NCBI GenBank assembly: GCA_018136815.1
Contig: CM030933.1
Location: forward strand, 2,549,344 to 2,613,343
Reading direction: 5' to 3'
Source: Isochrysis galbana
Taxonomy: Eukaryota > Haptophyta > Isochrysidales > Isochrysidaceae
DNA: 64,000 nt
The first letter of the stretch is position 1, and each line of letters begins with the position of its first letter. A program made the translations under genes and the position numbers. Below the pieces are notes generated by a model. It worked only from the letters and a program-made list of their open reading frames with translations. It was not told the origin of the DNA and made no database searches. Shown here piece by piece: positions 20,671 to 32,070 of the stretch.

Positions 20671-21379
20671 TGATTGCCGACTTGGTCGCGGCCTCGGTGA
20701 CTGAGATTTGCCGGCGACGTGCCGCGTATTCACAAAAGCTCGCTCTTGCTAGAGGTGGCGGTTTATGGTCCCACATCCCGCCAGCAGCGCGAGGGGCTCG
20801 CAATCTGGGCTAGGCCCCCTAGCCAAGTAGTGGTAGTGGCCTCGGCCGCCTTGCAACGCACCTACAACCGCACTTGCGCCCATGAGATGTGAGCACATGT
20901 GCCGGCTCCAATTACGCCTATCTGAGGGTGCGGGCATGTACGGGCACTGGGCTGCCATATGCCGCACGGCGATTTTGTGGCAGCGATTTAGATGCGTGTT
21001 CAGGCATGGGCATGCACGCAAAACCCTTATGCTCACGGTGGACGAGGAGGCCCCTTGAATATGCCACAGCTCTTGGAGCGTATACAACAAAGCAAGGCGA
21101 ACTTGCCTACACGCCCAACCCACAATAGTGCGTGCGCCGAGGTTGACTGTGCGCCCCAGCCGTCGTGAGTATTGGCCGTGATGCGACGATGTGAGCAGCC
21201 GTTATGTGTGTGTGCGGTCTCGATCGCGATGGATGTGCTGATTCGGAAGAGGCTACTGGCGCAAGGCTGGGCCTGCCCGTCTCGTCACTTCTTGTTTTTT
21301 CTTCCCAGGGATGAAACTCCCCATTGACTACCTGTCTCCAAGGGAGCGGGACGAATATCCGAACAGTGACATCACTCAC
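20671..21379. other. NSF 3' flank
   Basis: No gene recognised. TTGTTTTTTCTTCCCAGGG at about 21292 is nearly repeated at about 21570 on the far side of repeat D copy 2, and may be an imperfect target-site duplication of that repeat. Confidence 0.35.
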
Positions 21380-21570
21380 TCTCACTCTTCCCCCCCAGTC
21401 CCACGCCTTTGGTCGAAGCAGCGCGCGCGGCCTCCCCTCCCCCAATTCTCCAGAGAAGAGAACAGGGGGAGGGGAAAGGGGTAGTGTTAGGAAGGGGGGG
21501 GGGTAGTTAGGAGTCGTATCAGCAATCTGCCTCGCGCCATGCAAGCAGCGGCTAGTTTTTAAGATTTTTT
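21380..21570 (+). repeat. dispersed repeat family D, copy 2
   Basis: Forward copy holding GAAGCAGCGCGCGCGGCC, a GA/G-rich middle, TAGTTAGGAGTCGTATCAGC, AATCTGCCTCGCGCCATGCA and the T-rich end TTTTTAAGATTTTTTTT. Compare copies at 2270, 47220, 54950 and 63440. Confidence 0.65.
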
Positions 21571-21727
21571 TTGTTTTTTCTTCCCCAGGGTGAACGATTT
21601 GTGTAGTTCCCGCATCCTCCCCATCCCCCATGTTCCATGGGTGAAAAAATAAAACATTTGAAGTTTCAGGCTAGCTATCGCGACTACCGCTAGCTATAAA
21701 TAAAGGACCACGCACTCACGGTACTGA

Positions 21728-21753
21728 TAGGGCGGTCAAACAGGACTTTTAAG
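21728..21753 (+). repeat. GGGCGGTCAAACAGG motif repeat
   Basis: TAGGGCGGTCAAACAGGACT followed by TTTAA. The same motif occurs at 39440-39471 (-), 39628-39655, 39664-39690 and 62233-62257, and may mark the end of a transposon family. Confidence 0.55.
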
Positions 21754-21759
21754 TAGTAG

Positions 21760-23116
21760 TAGTCACTAACTAATATGGGGGGGGGTCGACATTTTTGACC
21801 GTGAGCGGACAGCCCCGGCGAAAGTGGCTCGGACGGTCTCCCGGCCTTTTCAGAATCCTTGTCCGAAAAGACGGTACGAAGTCGCCCGTCTGACCCCCCC
21901 CCCAGCACCTAGCACACGCTCTGGCGGCTCACACGAGCCGAACTAGACGTCGCTCCCACTGAGAGATGTGTTTTTTCACTTAAAAGGTGCCTAGACATTT
22001 TTTAAATTAGGGGTCCGACGCCCCATATTGCCTATAAAGCAAATTTCAAACCTTGGTGCCCCAGCGTTGACAACCGCGCATGCACATGCGCACCACACAC
22101 AGCTCGCACAAGGCCGATTCCGCCGCGTCACCGCCAACACCAAGCCAAAGCTCGTGGCCCACCTCCTTCGAAACGGGAGCCAAAGCCGCTCTGGTCCGTC
22201 CGTCTGGTGCGCACCGCGCTCGCAGGGGGGCCGCAGGAGGCGGGGGGGCTTGGAAGGGAGAGCGTCGGCCGCGCTGCCCATGTGGCTGTGGTGAGCAGTG
22301 GAGGGCTGTGGCTGATGTCTGTGTTGGTGTGGAGGGGCTGTGCATGGTATCAACATGTGAGGTACAAAAGGAAGGGGGCGCAGGCGACGGAAGGTCACGG
22401 GCTGGGGAGGCACGAGCGGACGAGGGCGAGGCCGGGGGTACAGCCTCGGGCAGCATGAGGACGGGCGGGACGAGCACGGGAGCACAGGCAGACGGGAAGG
22501 GGACGGGAGCGGTCGAGCGGTGGCGCTTGATCGCAGGACGAAGGATACGGGGGAAGACACTCGCGGGAAAAGAACACGCGTCGGGAGAGGGGAAACGCGG
22601 GAAAAGAGAGGGATGAAAGGGGGCCGGGGGAACAAGGAAAACACTCGGGGAGGGGAAACGGGGAAGGGAGCGAAAGGGGGGGAGACTTCCGCGCGGGGGG
22701 GGAAGACGAACCTAAATGGCGACGGGAGGAGGGGGCGTCGGAGCGTGACAGTAAGGGGGAAGTCACGCGGAGAAACCTAGACGGCGGGGGAAATGTACAA
22801 GCGGGAAGGAATGGACCCCCTTTACCCGCAACAGCCCATGTTCATGTTCCATCGCAACCAAGTATGAACTGTCTAGCGGGATTTGGAAAACAAGATGTTG
22901 ATATATAGTATAATGTATAGTTCTAGTTCTCTAGTCTCTACTAGCCTTAAGAAAAGAAGCAAATAGAAGACTTCTACGAACAAGATTCCCGTCCGGTCGT
23001 GATAACCCACCAATACATGCGTAAGAGGACCCAAGTGAGGAAAACGACGCGTGACCCGCAACAAACGGATGCGAGAGCGCAAGCGGCAGAAGTGCAAGAC
23101 CACCATCATTTCGTTT
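21760..23116. other. intergenic, no gene recognised
   Basis: GC-rich with G runs at 21776-21784 and C runs at 21894-21903. Sequence 22080-22780 is purine-rich and gives long but low-complexity frames on both strands with no motif. Nothing is assigned. Confidence 0.35.
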
Positions 23117-25870
23117 CTAGCGGTGCTGTCTAGCTGCGGCATAGCGGGTTTCTACATCCGGCGACGCGCTATGGACCGAACCACGTGAGAGCCTACGCAC
23201 AGCTAATGGCGTCGAGCCGTATTCGTCATCAGGAAACTCCTCCTCGCTCAATGATTCTTCGGCATCCCGAGCGGTGGCGATTGGACTTGGCTGAGCACGC
23301 ACGTCTTGATCACCCTCGGCTAGCCCAAGCGACCGCTTCCACCGCTTCTCAGCCTCCGCAGCGTGGCCGCGCCCTGCAAGAGGAGGATGAGGCTTCCTTA
23401 GAAGGCCTTGTTCGCGTCGCACTATTTGTGCCGTTCCTCCTTCCTCTCTATAGTAACCGTGCCTTCGACGACTTCCTACCCTGTCGCCTTCCGCCACAGC
23501 TTCCCATGCAGAGCAAGTGGGCTGGCCAGTGCCTTGGCTGCGCTCAAATACCACAGATTCGAGAATAGCGGGCTCAGCCACGACGGGCTCGAGAAGAGAA
23601 GAGTCGGCCATGGCGAGCTCAGCCACGGCGGGCTCGATCCTACTGTGATCGAATGAAGCAGACTCGAGCACGGTGGGATCTAGCCTCGCCTGAATAGAAG
23701 GGGAAGGTGAATCGATCTCTTGGGGCGAGTCGCATCCAGCTGGAAGATAGTTCCGTACGCGCCCGAGTTCCGCGTCAATGGCGCGAAGCGTCTCGTCTCG
23801 ACAGACTTCTGCAGATTCCTCGTTCGCCATTCCCGCAGTCGCTGTGGCGATCGGCGTGCATACGCTCGACGCTGACCCTCTACTCGACGGGGATAGCTGT
23901 ACGGACTCAGCCAGCTGCTGCTGACCCGGCGACCGGAAGCTGAAGAGTGGACTATCAGCACCCCTGGCGGGGCCTCTGCCACCACAAATTGGACTACCAA
24001 TCTCGCGCAAAGGGCTTCCCCCTCGTGCTGAAGCTGCAGTCGCTCGCACGCCTGCGGCGATCCGTACCGCTGCCGCTGCACGTGCGGCATCGGCACCTGA
24101 CGTTTTGCGCGTGGTCGAAAGTAACGCCGAATAGGACTGTCGCACGTCCACTAGCGTCCGTTGCAGTCGCTCCATCGTGGTGCGCACTTTTAGGTGCTCC
24201 CGTCTTGCGTCTCTTTCGCTCTTCTGGCTCGCCGCCAGCTGAGCGGCAAGCACATCGCGGGTGGCCTCGGCCGCGTCGCATCTCTGCTTAAGCGTGACTG
24301 TTTCGCGCGAACGCTCCTCTTTCTGTACCTCTAAGGCGGCGAGCTTGCGCTCGGCGGCAGAGAGTTTGCGTTCAGTGGAAGCGCGCAACTCCTCGGCCGC
24401 GGAGCATTGCTCCTTTAGCGCAGCGATCTGGTGCGCGGCCGAACGCTGCTGCGCCTCCGCCAACGCCAGCTTTCGATTCAGCTCTGCCCGTGCATCCTCA
24501 AATTCTGAGACACTCTCCAGCACTCCTACCGACCCGCTTGTGCTTGCATCCGCGGCTCTGGCGTCACCGCGTTCCTGCACGCTGCTGAGCCACAACGCGT
24601 TCAATTCGCGCAGGGCGGCCGCGTGCTCACGCACACTCGCTTGTGCAGAATCCCGCTCGTCGTGCGACACGCGCAGCGCTTTGCGCAGGCGCTCCGCCTC
24701 CGCTTCGAGCATGGTGACCTGTTCACGAAGCTGCGCCGACGTTGCGGTGTGGCGTGCCGACTCCGCACGGAGGGCTTCTCGGTCAAGCTCAGCAGCACGA
24801 AGATTTTCGCGCTCCGCTGCTGCAGAGAGTCGAAGCGCCTCCAAGTCGGAGCGTTGCCTCGCCAGCTCACGGAGGCTCTCATCTCGCTCGCTCTCGACCC
24901 GAGCGAGAGTGGATCGCAGCTGAAGCGCACATTTGGCGTCGGCACCCAAAGCTCGCTGCGCCTCCTCCGCGGCGGCAAGAGCTGAGGCAAGAGTGGCGCC
25001 CACCACCCGTTGGGAGGCCAGCTCCTCGGTTAGGTTCGTAACGCTCAGTTCAAGACCTTCAGTATGCTCGCGTACGCGTTGCGCCTCCTGCCGCGCAGCT
25101 GCGAGGTAACTGTGCCGCCGCACTGGCCGCCTCACAGCGTTGTTCGCTGCCCCACCTGAGGTGGGCGATGTTCCACGCGGAGGTGACGCCATGGCGTGAG
25201 CGCTCACAGGCGAGCCCGGACACGAGCCGCCAACAGAGTCGGCTCGCCTTCCCAGCTGACTCGCGGCCTCCGCCTCAGCACCGGCCACGGCTCTGCTCGG
25301 GCTCTTCACTCGCGTCGAGCGGTTCCAAGGAGGACGCGACTCGGGTGAAGGCGGGATAGAGGCTGAAGGCTTCGCTGCTTTCCCTTCGTCCGAAGATGGT
25401 TCACCTGATGGAAGCTCGGTCAGATAGCGTCCGAGAGAGTCCAACATCTCGAGCAGCATCTCTTCGAGCGTCGGGTGCGAGGGCGGCGCCGGAGGGAATG
25501 CCTCTCCAGCAAAGGGTATTTGTTGTAGAACCGCAAGATGCTGGTCCATCCGCTCGACCAGGGCTCGCAGCGCGCGCAGCGCCTTTTCCCCGAGCTGGAT
25601 GTGCTCGGCCTGAGCCGTAGTGTCGGTCGTCGTACGCTCGACAACGGGCAGCGCACGCAGCAGCGTAAGCGTCACGGCGCGAGGGCCAGCGAGCCTCTCT
25701 GCCAGCTGAAGCCTCTCGGTGCTCAGCCGCGCCTCTGCCTGGTGGAGAGAGGCGAGGAGCGAGCTCGCGTATTGCGGAGCGGTCTGCGGTGCCGCTGCGG
25801 TGAATGCAGCCTGGTTGGCCGGCTGAGGGGCCTCGTGGGCCAGCGAGGAGGAGGAGGGAGGGGAGGCCAT
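23117..25870 (-). CDS. long coiled-coil protein, unknown function
   Basis: An intronless frame of 917 residues. About residues 30-180 form a helical N-terminal region. About 180-260 are proline- and serine-rich and disordered. About 270-600 are alanine-, glutamate-, leucine- and arginine-rich with heptad spacing (for example LAEAQQRSAAHQIAALKEQC and LRASTERKLSAAERKLAAL), a long coiled coil. About 620-760 is a Ser/Pro/Gly linker, and 760-840 carries short acidic repeats (IEPAVAELAM, LEPVVAEPAILES). Composition suggests a cytoskeletal, centrosomal or golgin-like scaffold, but no specific family is recognised. Third-position GC bias and an absence of stops over 2.7 kb support it as real. ATG 25870 is chosen because upstream in-frame codons lie in a CT tract. 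Confidence 0.75.
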   Translation of the reverse strand: MASPPSSSSLAHEAPQPANQAAFTAAAPQTAPQYASSLLASLHQAEARLSTERLQLAERLAGPRAVTLTLLRALPVVERTTTDTTAQAEHIQLGEKALRALRALVERMDQHLAVLQQIPFAGEAFPPAPPSHPTLEEMLLEMLDSLGRYLTELPSGEPSSDEGKAAKPSASIPPSPESRPPWNRSTRVKSPSRAVAGAEAEAASQLGRRADSVGGSCPGSPVSAHAMASPPRGTSPTSGGAANNAVRRPVRRHSYLAAARQEAQRVREHTEGLELSVTNLTEELASQRVVGATLASALAAAEEAQRALGADAKCALQLRSTLARVESERDESLRELARQRSDLEALRLSAAAERENLRAAELDREALRAESARHTATSAQLREQVTMLEAEAERLRKALRVSHDERDSAQASVREHAAALRELNALWLSSVQERGDARAADASTSGSVGVLESVSEFEDARAELNRKLALAEAQQRSAAHQIAALKEQCSAAEELRASTERKLSAAERKLAALEVQKEERSRETVTLKQRCDAAEATRDVLAAQLAASQKSERDARREHLKVRTTMERLQRTLVDVRQSYSALLSTTRKTSGADAARAAAAVRIAAGVRATAASARGGSPLREIGSPICGGRGPARGADSPLFSFRSPGQQQLAESVQLSPSSRGSASSVCTPIATATAGMANEESAEVCRDETLRAIDAELGRVRNYLPAGCDSPQEIDSPSPSIQARLDPTVLESASFDHSRIEPAVAELAMADSSLLEPVVAEPAILESVVFERSQGTGQPTCSAWEAVAEGDRVGSRRRHGYYREEGGTAQIVRREQGLLRKPHPPLAGRGHAAEAEKRWKRSLGLAEGDQDVRAQPSPIATARDAEESLSEEEFPDDEYGSTPLAVRRLSRGSVHSASPDVETRYAAARQHR

Positions 25871-26595
25871 TGAGAGGGGCTTCTGAATCGAGGAGAGAGG
25901 GGGAGAGGGAGAGCAGGAGAGAGGGAGGGGGTGCGGGAGGGAGGGGGAGGGGGAGGGAAGGCGGAGCGGGTAGGGGAGTGCGAGATCGGAGGGTCGCACG
26001 GCCCGCGCGGCGGAGAGAGAATCAAAAGAAATGGATGAGAGAGAGAGAGAGGTCGATCCGAGGTGAGAAGGGGGGAGAGGGGGAGGGTGTGGGAAGAGAA
26101 GAAAAGAGGCCCGTCCCTTAGATCAGCGTCCCTCTCATTTGTTAACTCTCGGCTTGTCTCTGATGCCTCCACTTCAAAGAGCCCCTCTCTCTCTCTCCCC
26201 ATGCAGTCTAAAAATGTCCCGTCCCTCCTCACTACCGTCGATCGATACATCTATTTTTAGAGCTCTCTCCTCCCCTCCCCCGCCGCCCCATCTCTTTCGT
26301 CTCATCCCTCTCTGCTCTCTCTCTCTCCTCGGCTTCTCTCTCTCTCTCCCTTTCTCTCTCTCTCTTCTCTCTCTCTCTCTCTCTCCCTCCCTCCCTCTCT
26401 CCCTCTCTCCCTCTCTCCCTCTCTCCCTCTCTCCCTCTCTCCCTCTCTCCCTCTCTCCCTCTCTCCCTCTCTCCCTCTCTCCCTCTCTCCCTCTCTCCCT
26501 CTCCCTCTCTCGTGCGAGTTGCAACTGCAGCGGCGGGGGGGGGGGGGGGTGGACGGCGCCGCTGACAGATCTCTCATCGGGGCGTTGGTCGCGCC
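25871..26595. promoter_or_regulatory. bidirectional promoter region with two CT tracts
   Basis: This separates the divergent coiled-coil (-) and GNAT (+) genes. The left part (25880-26110) is GA-rich on the plus strand, so pyrimidine-rich on the strand of the coiled-coil gene. The right part (26188-26513) is a (CTCCCT)n/(CT)n tract, pyrimidine-rich on the GNAT strand. Each gene thus has a CT leader on its own coding strand. A G run (26535-26549) precedes the GNAT ATG. Confidence 0.5.
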
Positions 26596-27300
26596 ATGTC
26601 CGCTCAGTCGCTCGCGGCGCTGCTCGCACTACTCCCCACAACGCGTGGGCTGGCGTGGACGCTGGGCGATGTGCTCTTCCGTCCGGCTCAGTCGAGCGAG
26701 GCGCCCCTCATCCTCTCACGCCTCATTCGAGAGAAGATGAACCCGATTGGGCTGCAGCCAGAGCACTTCCTCATCGCGTGCGACAAGCCCAGTGGGGAGG
26801 TAGCCGGCTTCGGGCAGATTCGGCCCCTTGGTGCGCAGGCGTGCGAGCTAGCGTCGCTCGTCGTCGAACCGCGCTACCGGGGACTCGGCCTTGGCACCGT
26901 TCTCGTCACCAAGCTGCTAGCAAAACATCGGGCGTCGGTGAGCAGAGCGCATGCCGTGCAGAGCTCATGGCAGACCTTGCATTCAAGACCAGCACGCTGC
27001 TTCTACGCGCGGGCGGCGACATTCCTTGCGTCTAGCCCTGCGAAGTCGCACTCACGCTGCTCCTCTTCACCACATTGCTCAACATTGCTGTGTCAGGAGG
27101 AGGCAGGCAAGCCCGTATTCCTCTTGACGTTGGCAAGCACGGTGCCGTTCTATGAGCGGCTGGGGTTCAGTCTGGTTGCGGACCCTCCGACCCCCATGAA
27201 ATTTGAGATGGCAGCCGGCTCCGTCGTGGCCAAGCTAGCAACAGGCAAACAAATCGTGTGCATGGGGGCCTCGAAGGAGTTGGTAGTGGCGGAGACATGA
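26596..27300 (+). CDS. GNAT-family N-acetyltransferase
   Basis: Two exons: 26596-26937 and 27097-27300, 181 residues. Motif A, VVEPRYRGLGLGTVLVTKLL, has the R-x-x-G-x-G acetyl-CoA pyrophosphate loop; motif B appears as FLLTLASTVPFYERLGF, typical of GNATs. The hydrophobic N-terminus (MSAQSLAALLALLPTTRGLA) may target an organelle. The intron (gtgagc...tgtcag) is 159 nt, phase 0 and stop-free, so an unspliced reading is also open. Splicing is preferred because it joins KHRAS to EEAGKPVFLLTLAS with normal family spacing. The substrate is unknown. Confidence 0.82.
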   Translation: MSAQSLAALLALLPTTRGLAWTLGDVLFRPAQSSEAPLILSRLIREKMNPIGLQPEHFLIACDKPSGEVAGFGQIRPLGAQACELASLVVEPRYRGLGLGTVLVTKLLAKHRASVSRAHAVQSSWQTLHSRPARCFYARAATFLASSPAKSHSRCSSSPHCSTLLCQEEAGKPVFLLTLASTVPFYERLGFSLVADPPTPMKFEMAAGSVVAKLATGKQIVCMGASKELVVAET

Positions 27301-28240
27301 CCATTTGCATGGCGATATGTACAAAATACAAAAGTGTCGTCGAGTTGCGCGTGTTTTGATCGTGGAGGGACCAGATCTTGGCCAGGTCCACGCCATATGA
27401 TGAATGTGCCCATCGTGTTGATTTCAGTCGGGTCTGCGCCAACCGTCGCTGTGCGAATGCGGATGTTGTGGGTGGGAGGGCCGATGTACATGTCCGCTCT
27501 AGTTATGGAGCGCCCCTGTTTCGCTGCGCAGGGACCGTCGCTTCCCCTTGCAGCGGGACATGTTTCCATCTTTGTCTAACTTTGTCGGGTGTTCCACCCC
27601 CCAGAGCGGACCGGCTGGCTCCCCCCGCAGGCGCGCGCTGTCCTTCTTCTCTTTCACCCGCACGTGACCGCTCATGGCTCATGCTCATGCAGCAATGATT
27701 CGTCCCCGTCTCCTTCCCCGGGTGGGGCGAGGGGGTAGAGGTTAAACACTGCTCACACCAGCTAGACGGGGCATCGGCATTGGTGGAATAAACCCGACCC
27801 TAAGCGTCGCGGGCGGCCTCTTGCTGTTGTGGACTCACACGGCGCATCCAGGTCGCGTTCCGTCGAAAGTGGACGCTGCCGGCTGGCTAGCTGCATATTC
27901 GCGCACTCGCATACTCAACGCAGCTAGGCTAGTGGCCAGTGGCCAGAAGCTGGCTGATGTTCATATCAAGCCCGTCCCCACCCCATATTCGACGAAACGC
28001 GACCTGGATGCGCCGTGCTAGTGATGATTCGATGATTCGCATCCATATCTCAAATGCACGGCGTCCCTGCGGAGGAACACGCTATCACGCTGTGGACATC
28101 ACGTCCATGTCCATGTGCCTCACGCCGTGCTCATGTGTCATGTGACGAAATTCCAGACACACGCACGGCTTCCCCCAAGTCCAAGTCAGACCGACACACG
28201 CGTGCACGTGCACAGAGCACAGAGCGGTCAAACGTCAAAC
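27301..28240. other. intergenic, no gene recognised
   Basis: No recognisable protein motif or RNA on either strand. The final part, 28222-28240, carries GCGGTCAAACGTCAAACACC, a partial match to the GGTCAAACAGG motif repeat, just before the target-site duplication of the next element. Confidence 0.35.
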
Positions 28241-29028
28241 ACCATTTTAACTTCTAAAAAACCTTCTAATATTCTTACCGCACTCGCGGCGAATGGAACC
28301 ACTACTTACTACACGTAGCACGTAGCATACTTTCTACACCCCCACTCCCCCGGCCCTTCTCCCCCCGCCATAAGGCGACTCCCCCCGTGCACTACTAGGG
28401 GGATAGGGGTGAAGGGCTTAGATATGGTCCGGTGGCCCGCGCCCCCCCCGGTGATCTTTCCCCCCCTTCCTCCTGTGTCTCCGAGTGGGCGGCCGACTCT
28501 GTCCCGACTTATCCTGTAAACAGGAGCGGGACTTACCAATTTTTCGGTGGGCGGAGCTCTCGCTCCGCCCACCCCCTTCTCCGCGCTCTCTCTCCCCTCT
28601 CCTGCGGCACGCGCGATGGCGCGCCTGCGGCAGGCCTCCAGCTGCCCTCTGGCGGCCCCTGGAGGCTCCTGGAGGCCAGCTCAGGGGGCAGAGGAGGCTG
28701 GGGCTGGGCCCTGGCCTCCCCTGCCTCCCCCTCGCTGGCGCTCCTGAGCCTCTGGGGCCCCCACGCTGCACCTGTCTGCCTGTCGACCAGGGGGGGAGGG
28801 GGGGTTGGAGCAATGGGCTGGTCACGAGGGGCCAGGATGGGCGAATGGGGCGAGCCTGTGGGGAAGGGAGTGGGTCAGTAGGGCAGTGGCCTCCTGGCAA
28901 GCCATCAGGCGTGCCAGGAGGATGAGTGGTTCCTCCCCCATGGCAGGGGAGGAGTGGAGAGAGGGGGGGGCTCGTGCCCCCCCATGGGGCAACCAAGTAT
29001 AAACTTAGTTGACCATTTTAACTTCTAA
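28241..29028 (+). mobile_element. retroposon family G, copy 3, with 17-bp target-site duplication
   Basis: The exact direct repeat ACCATTTTAACTTCTAA occurs at 28241-28257 and 29012-29028, enclosing a 754-bp element. The 3' end is AGTATAAACTTAGTTG, identical to the end of copy 1. The middle matches copy 2 (CAGCTCAGGGGGCAGAGGAG against CAACTCAGGGGGCAGTGGAG, both followed by GCTGGGGCT). No coding frame is convincing. The duplication length fits target-primed reverse transcription. Confidence 0.8.
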
Positions 29029-29347
29029 GTCTAAGTTCTAAGGACTAAGGCTAATAAGGAGAAACATTATGAACATGAAAAAGTTAGGATTGATGAAATA
29101 AACCCCGGAATACACCCATCCAGCACACATTCGGTCACGCGCGCGTGCGCCCCCCCCCCCCCCACACACACACATACACGATCCCAATCCTATATTGTAC
29201 ACTCGATCGACTATTCTTAGGGCTATTCATACTCTGCTGTCCTCTTCTGTTCTGGTCATGAACGACGAAAACAAAACTCCCCCCTCCCCCCTCCCCCCCG
29301 CCCCTCCCCCCCTGTCATCGCCTGGCGCCGCCGCCGCGTGACAGACG
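29029..29347. promoter_or_regulatory. upstream region of eIF4A-III
   Basis: This contains a C run (29150-29162) followed by CA repeats, and a C-rich tract (29279-29312) close to the start codon at 29348. No specific motif is assigned. Confidence 0.35.
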
Positions 29348-32070
29348 ATGGAGGAGACGGACAAGACTCTCGAGTTTGAGGAGGCGGCGGACGTGGAGAT
29401 TGTGGATAGCTTCGATTCGATGGGGCTGAAGGACGAGCTCCTCCGCGGCATCTACGCGTACGGTGCGCGGGTAGCGAGAGGGAGGCGAGTGGATGGGGAT
29501 GGGAGCAGCAAGGGAGGGACGGGAGGGGGAGAGGGAGAGGGCGAGAGGGAGAGGGGGGAGAGAGAGGGAGAGGGAGGGAGAGGGAGGGGGAGAGGGGAAG
29601 AGGGAGGGGGAGAGGGAAGGGGGAGAGGGAGAGCGGGAGAGGGAGTGGGGGAGAGGGAGATGGGGAGGGAGAGGGGGAGGGGGAGGGGGAGGGGAAGGGG
29701 AGAGGGAGAGAGGGAGAGGGGGAGGGGGAGAGGTGGAGGGGGAGAGTGAGAGAGGGGAGGGGAGAGTGAGAGAGGGGAGGGGGAGAGTGAGAGGGAGAGT
29801 GAGAAGATGAGAGGGAGAGGGAGAGGGAGAGGGAGAAGGAGAGGGTGATGTGGGGTGGGGTGGGGGCGGGAGGAAGTGCGAAGGAGGGGGGAAGCATGAG
29901 TGCATCAGCCTTCTGCTCTCCTAGTTGGCAGAGAAGGATAAGGAGGGAGGGGGCGCAAGAAGGATTTCATCAGCTTCTCACTAGGAGTAGAGCAGAGAAT
30001 GAGGTAGGGGGCACGGAGGACGGATGTGAGGGTCAAAGTGATGGAGGAAAGGAGAGATGCACTGGGGAGGGGGAGGAGGAGGAGGAGACTAGGGGGAGAT
30101 ACCGAACAACAGGGGGATTGTGTATGTGGGGGGGTTGATGAAGTGGCGGGAGAAGAGAGCAGGGCGGAGGGGAGAGGGTCTACGTTTCGAACTAGGCTTT
30201 CAAATGTGGCTCGCTTGGTGCGGGAGGGGCTGGGGCATGGCAGCTTGCGATGAGCGAGCTTGCAGCGCATGTGGCGAGCGCTCCACCTTGCCTCCCCAAC
30301 ATGCAGGATTTGAAAAACCGTCGGCCATCCAACAGCGTGCGATCATGCCGATTCTCAAAGGGCGCGACACCATAGCGCAGGCGCAGTCGGGCACAGGCAA
30401 GACGACGATTTTCTCAGTGGGCGTGCTCCACTGCCTCGACACGTCGCAGCGGGAGACACAGGCTCTTGTGCTTTCGCCCACGCGCGAGCTCGCTGAGCAA
30501 ACGCAGAAGGTGATGCTTGCGCTCGGTGACTACATGTCGGTGCAGTGTCATGCGTGCATCGGAGGCAAGTCGATTGGGGAGGACATCCGAAGGCTCGATG
30601 CTGGCGTCCACGCGGTCTCGGGTACTCCCGGGCGTGTCTTCGACATGATCCGCCGGCGCAACTTGCGTACCCGTGCCATCAAGATGTTGGTGATCGATGA
30701 GGTGAGGCTTCATAGCTAGCATTGCGTCCCAGCCTCCTCGGGAATCCATGAGCCATGTCAATCCGCGGACGACGTGAGAGGGATTAGTACACAAAGGATG
30801 CTTAGGGGCCAGGCAGGGGTCAATTGCTTGTGCTGCTTGCCTCTAGGCCACTCACGGCTGGTCGAGCTCAAGTCCAATCTCCCTCTCCTCCCCTCCCCTC
30901 TCTGCGGTTGTGCAACGTGCGCGGCTGTCCGGGGCATGCCTCTACTTCCCGGAAGTATTGCCTTATGCCTACCGGGTGCTCACCGACATTCTTGCTTGCT
31001 ATTGAATCTCTAGGCGGACGAAATGCTCTCAAAGGGCTTCAAGGAGCAGATTTACGACATTTATCGCTACCTCCCGCCTGCCACGCAAGTGGTGCTCATT
31101 AGCGCAACCCTACCGGGCGAGATCCTTGAGATGACACGAAAGTTCATGACGGACCCCGTCAGAATCCTAGTGAAACGAGACGAGCTCACACTTGAAGGTG
31201 CGGATCTCCGACAGTCAGGGCTTGACGGAAGCTGAGGTCCATGGCGCATGCGCCCCGGTCTAATTTGGGCGTGCATGCCCCTTTCCGATCCACAGGAATT
31301 AAGCAGTTCTTCGTGGCCGTGGAACGAGAGGAGTGGAAGTTTGACACGCTGTGCGACCTGTACGATACGCTCACCATCACTCAAGCTGTCATCTTCTGCA
31401 ATACTAAAAAGAAGGTGCGATTCCATAAGGTTGCAGGAGTAAGCACTCCGATCGCAGCTCCTTGCGCTCTAGCATGATATGCGTAAGTGACGTACACCGA
31501 CGCCCCAATCTGGATCACGGCTCCATCCCGACTTTGTTCTTGAGTTCAGGTGGATTGGCTCACCAATAAGATGCGTCAAGCCAACTTCACGGTCTCTTCT
31601 ATGCACGGCGACATGCCGCAAAAGGAGCGAGACGCTATCATGACGGAATTTCGATCGGGAGACTCTCGCGTCCTCATCGCCACTGACGTGTGGGTGAGTG
31701 ATGCTAGCACGCCGGAGTGTTGTGAGCTAGCGTTGCGCGGAGAATCGCTCTCGGCATCGTCCAAGATTGCTACACGCATGACATAAAAGTCCAGCATAGT
31801 CAAGCTTCAAGAGCCCACCCCCCACCCCCCACCCCGCCTTCTCAGGGTCGCGGTATCGACGTGCAACAGGTCTCATTGGTTATTAACTACGACCTCCCCA
31901 ACAATCGCGAGCTTTATATCCATCGGATCGGCCGGTCGGGGCGATTTGGACGCAAAGGTGTCGCGATCAACTTCGTCAAGAGCGATGACATCCGCATCCT
32001 GCGTGACATCGAGCAGTACTACTCAACGCAGATCGACGAGATGCCCATGAACGTGGCAGATCTTATCTAA
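29348..32070 (+). CDS. EIF4A3: DEAD-box RNA helicase eIF4A-III, exon-junction-complex core
   Basis: Six exons: 29348-29462, 30307-30701, 31014-31197, 31296-31414, 31550-31693 and 31846-32070, 393 residues. Motifs in order: Q motif [21 protein letters not shown], Ia [29 protein letters not shown], then [14 protein letters not shown], and [15 protein letters not shown]. The C-terminus [17 protein letters not shown] is that of eIF4A-III, not eIF4A-I. It clamps RNA in the exon-junction complex with MAGO, Y14 and a CASC3-type partner. Intron 2 splits the DEAD box (VIDE|ADE). All five donors are GTG-type (gtgcgc, gtgagg, gtgcgg, gtgcga, gtgagt) and phases match throughout. The first intron is 844 nt and mostly GA satellite. 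Confidence 0.96.
29510..29850. repeat. GAGGGA-type satellite in intron 1 of eIF4A-III
   Basis: Purine-only GGGAGA/GGGGGA repeats of variable phase fill the first half of the intron. Low-complexity frames over it are discarded. Confidence 0.9.

Noticed and set aside
22080-22780. Long overlapping frames on both strands
   Set aside because: Purine-rich low-complexity sequence with no domain, conserved motif or splice structure.
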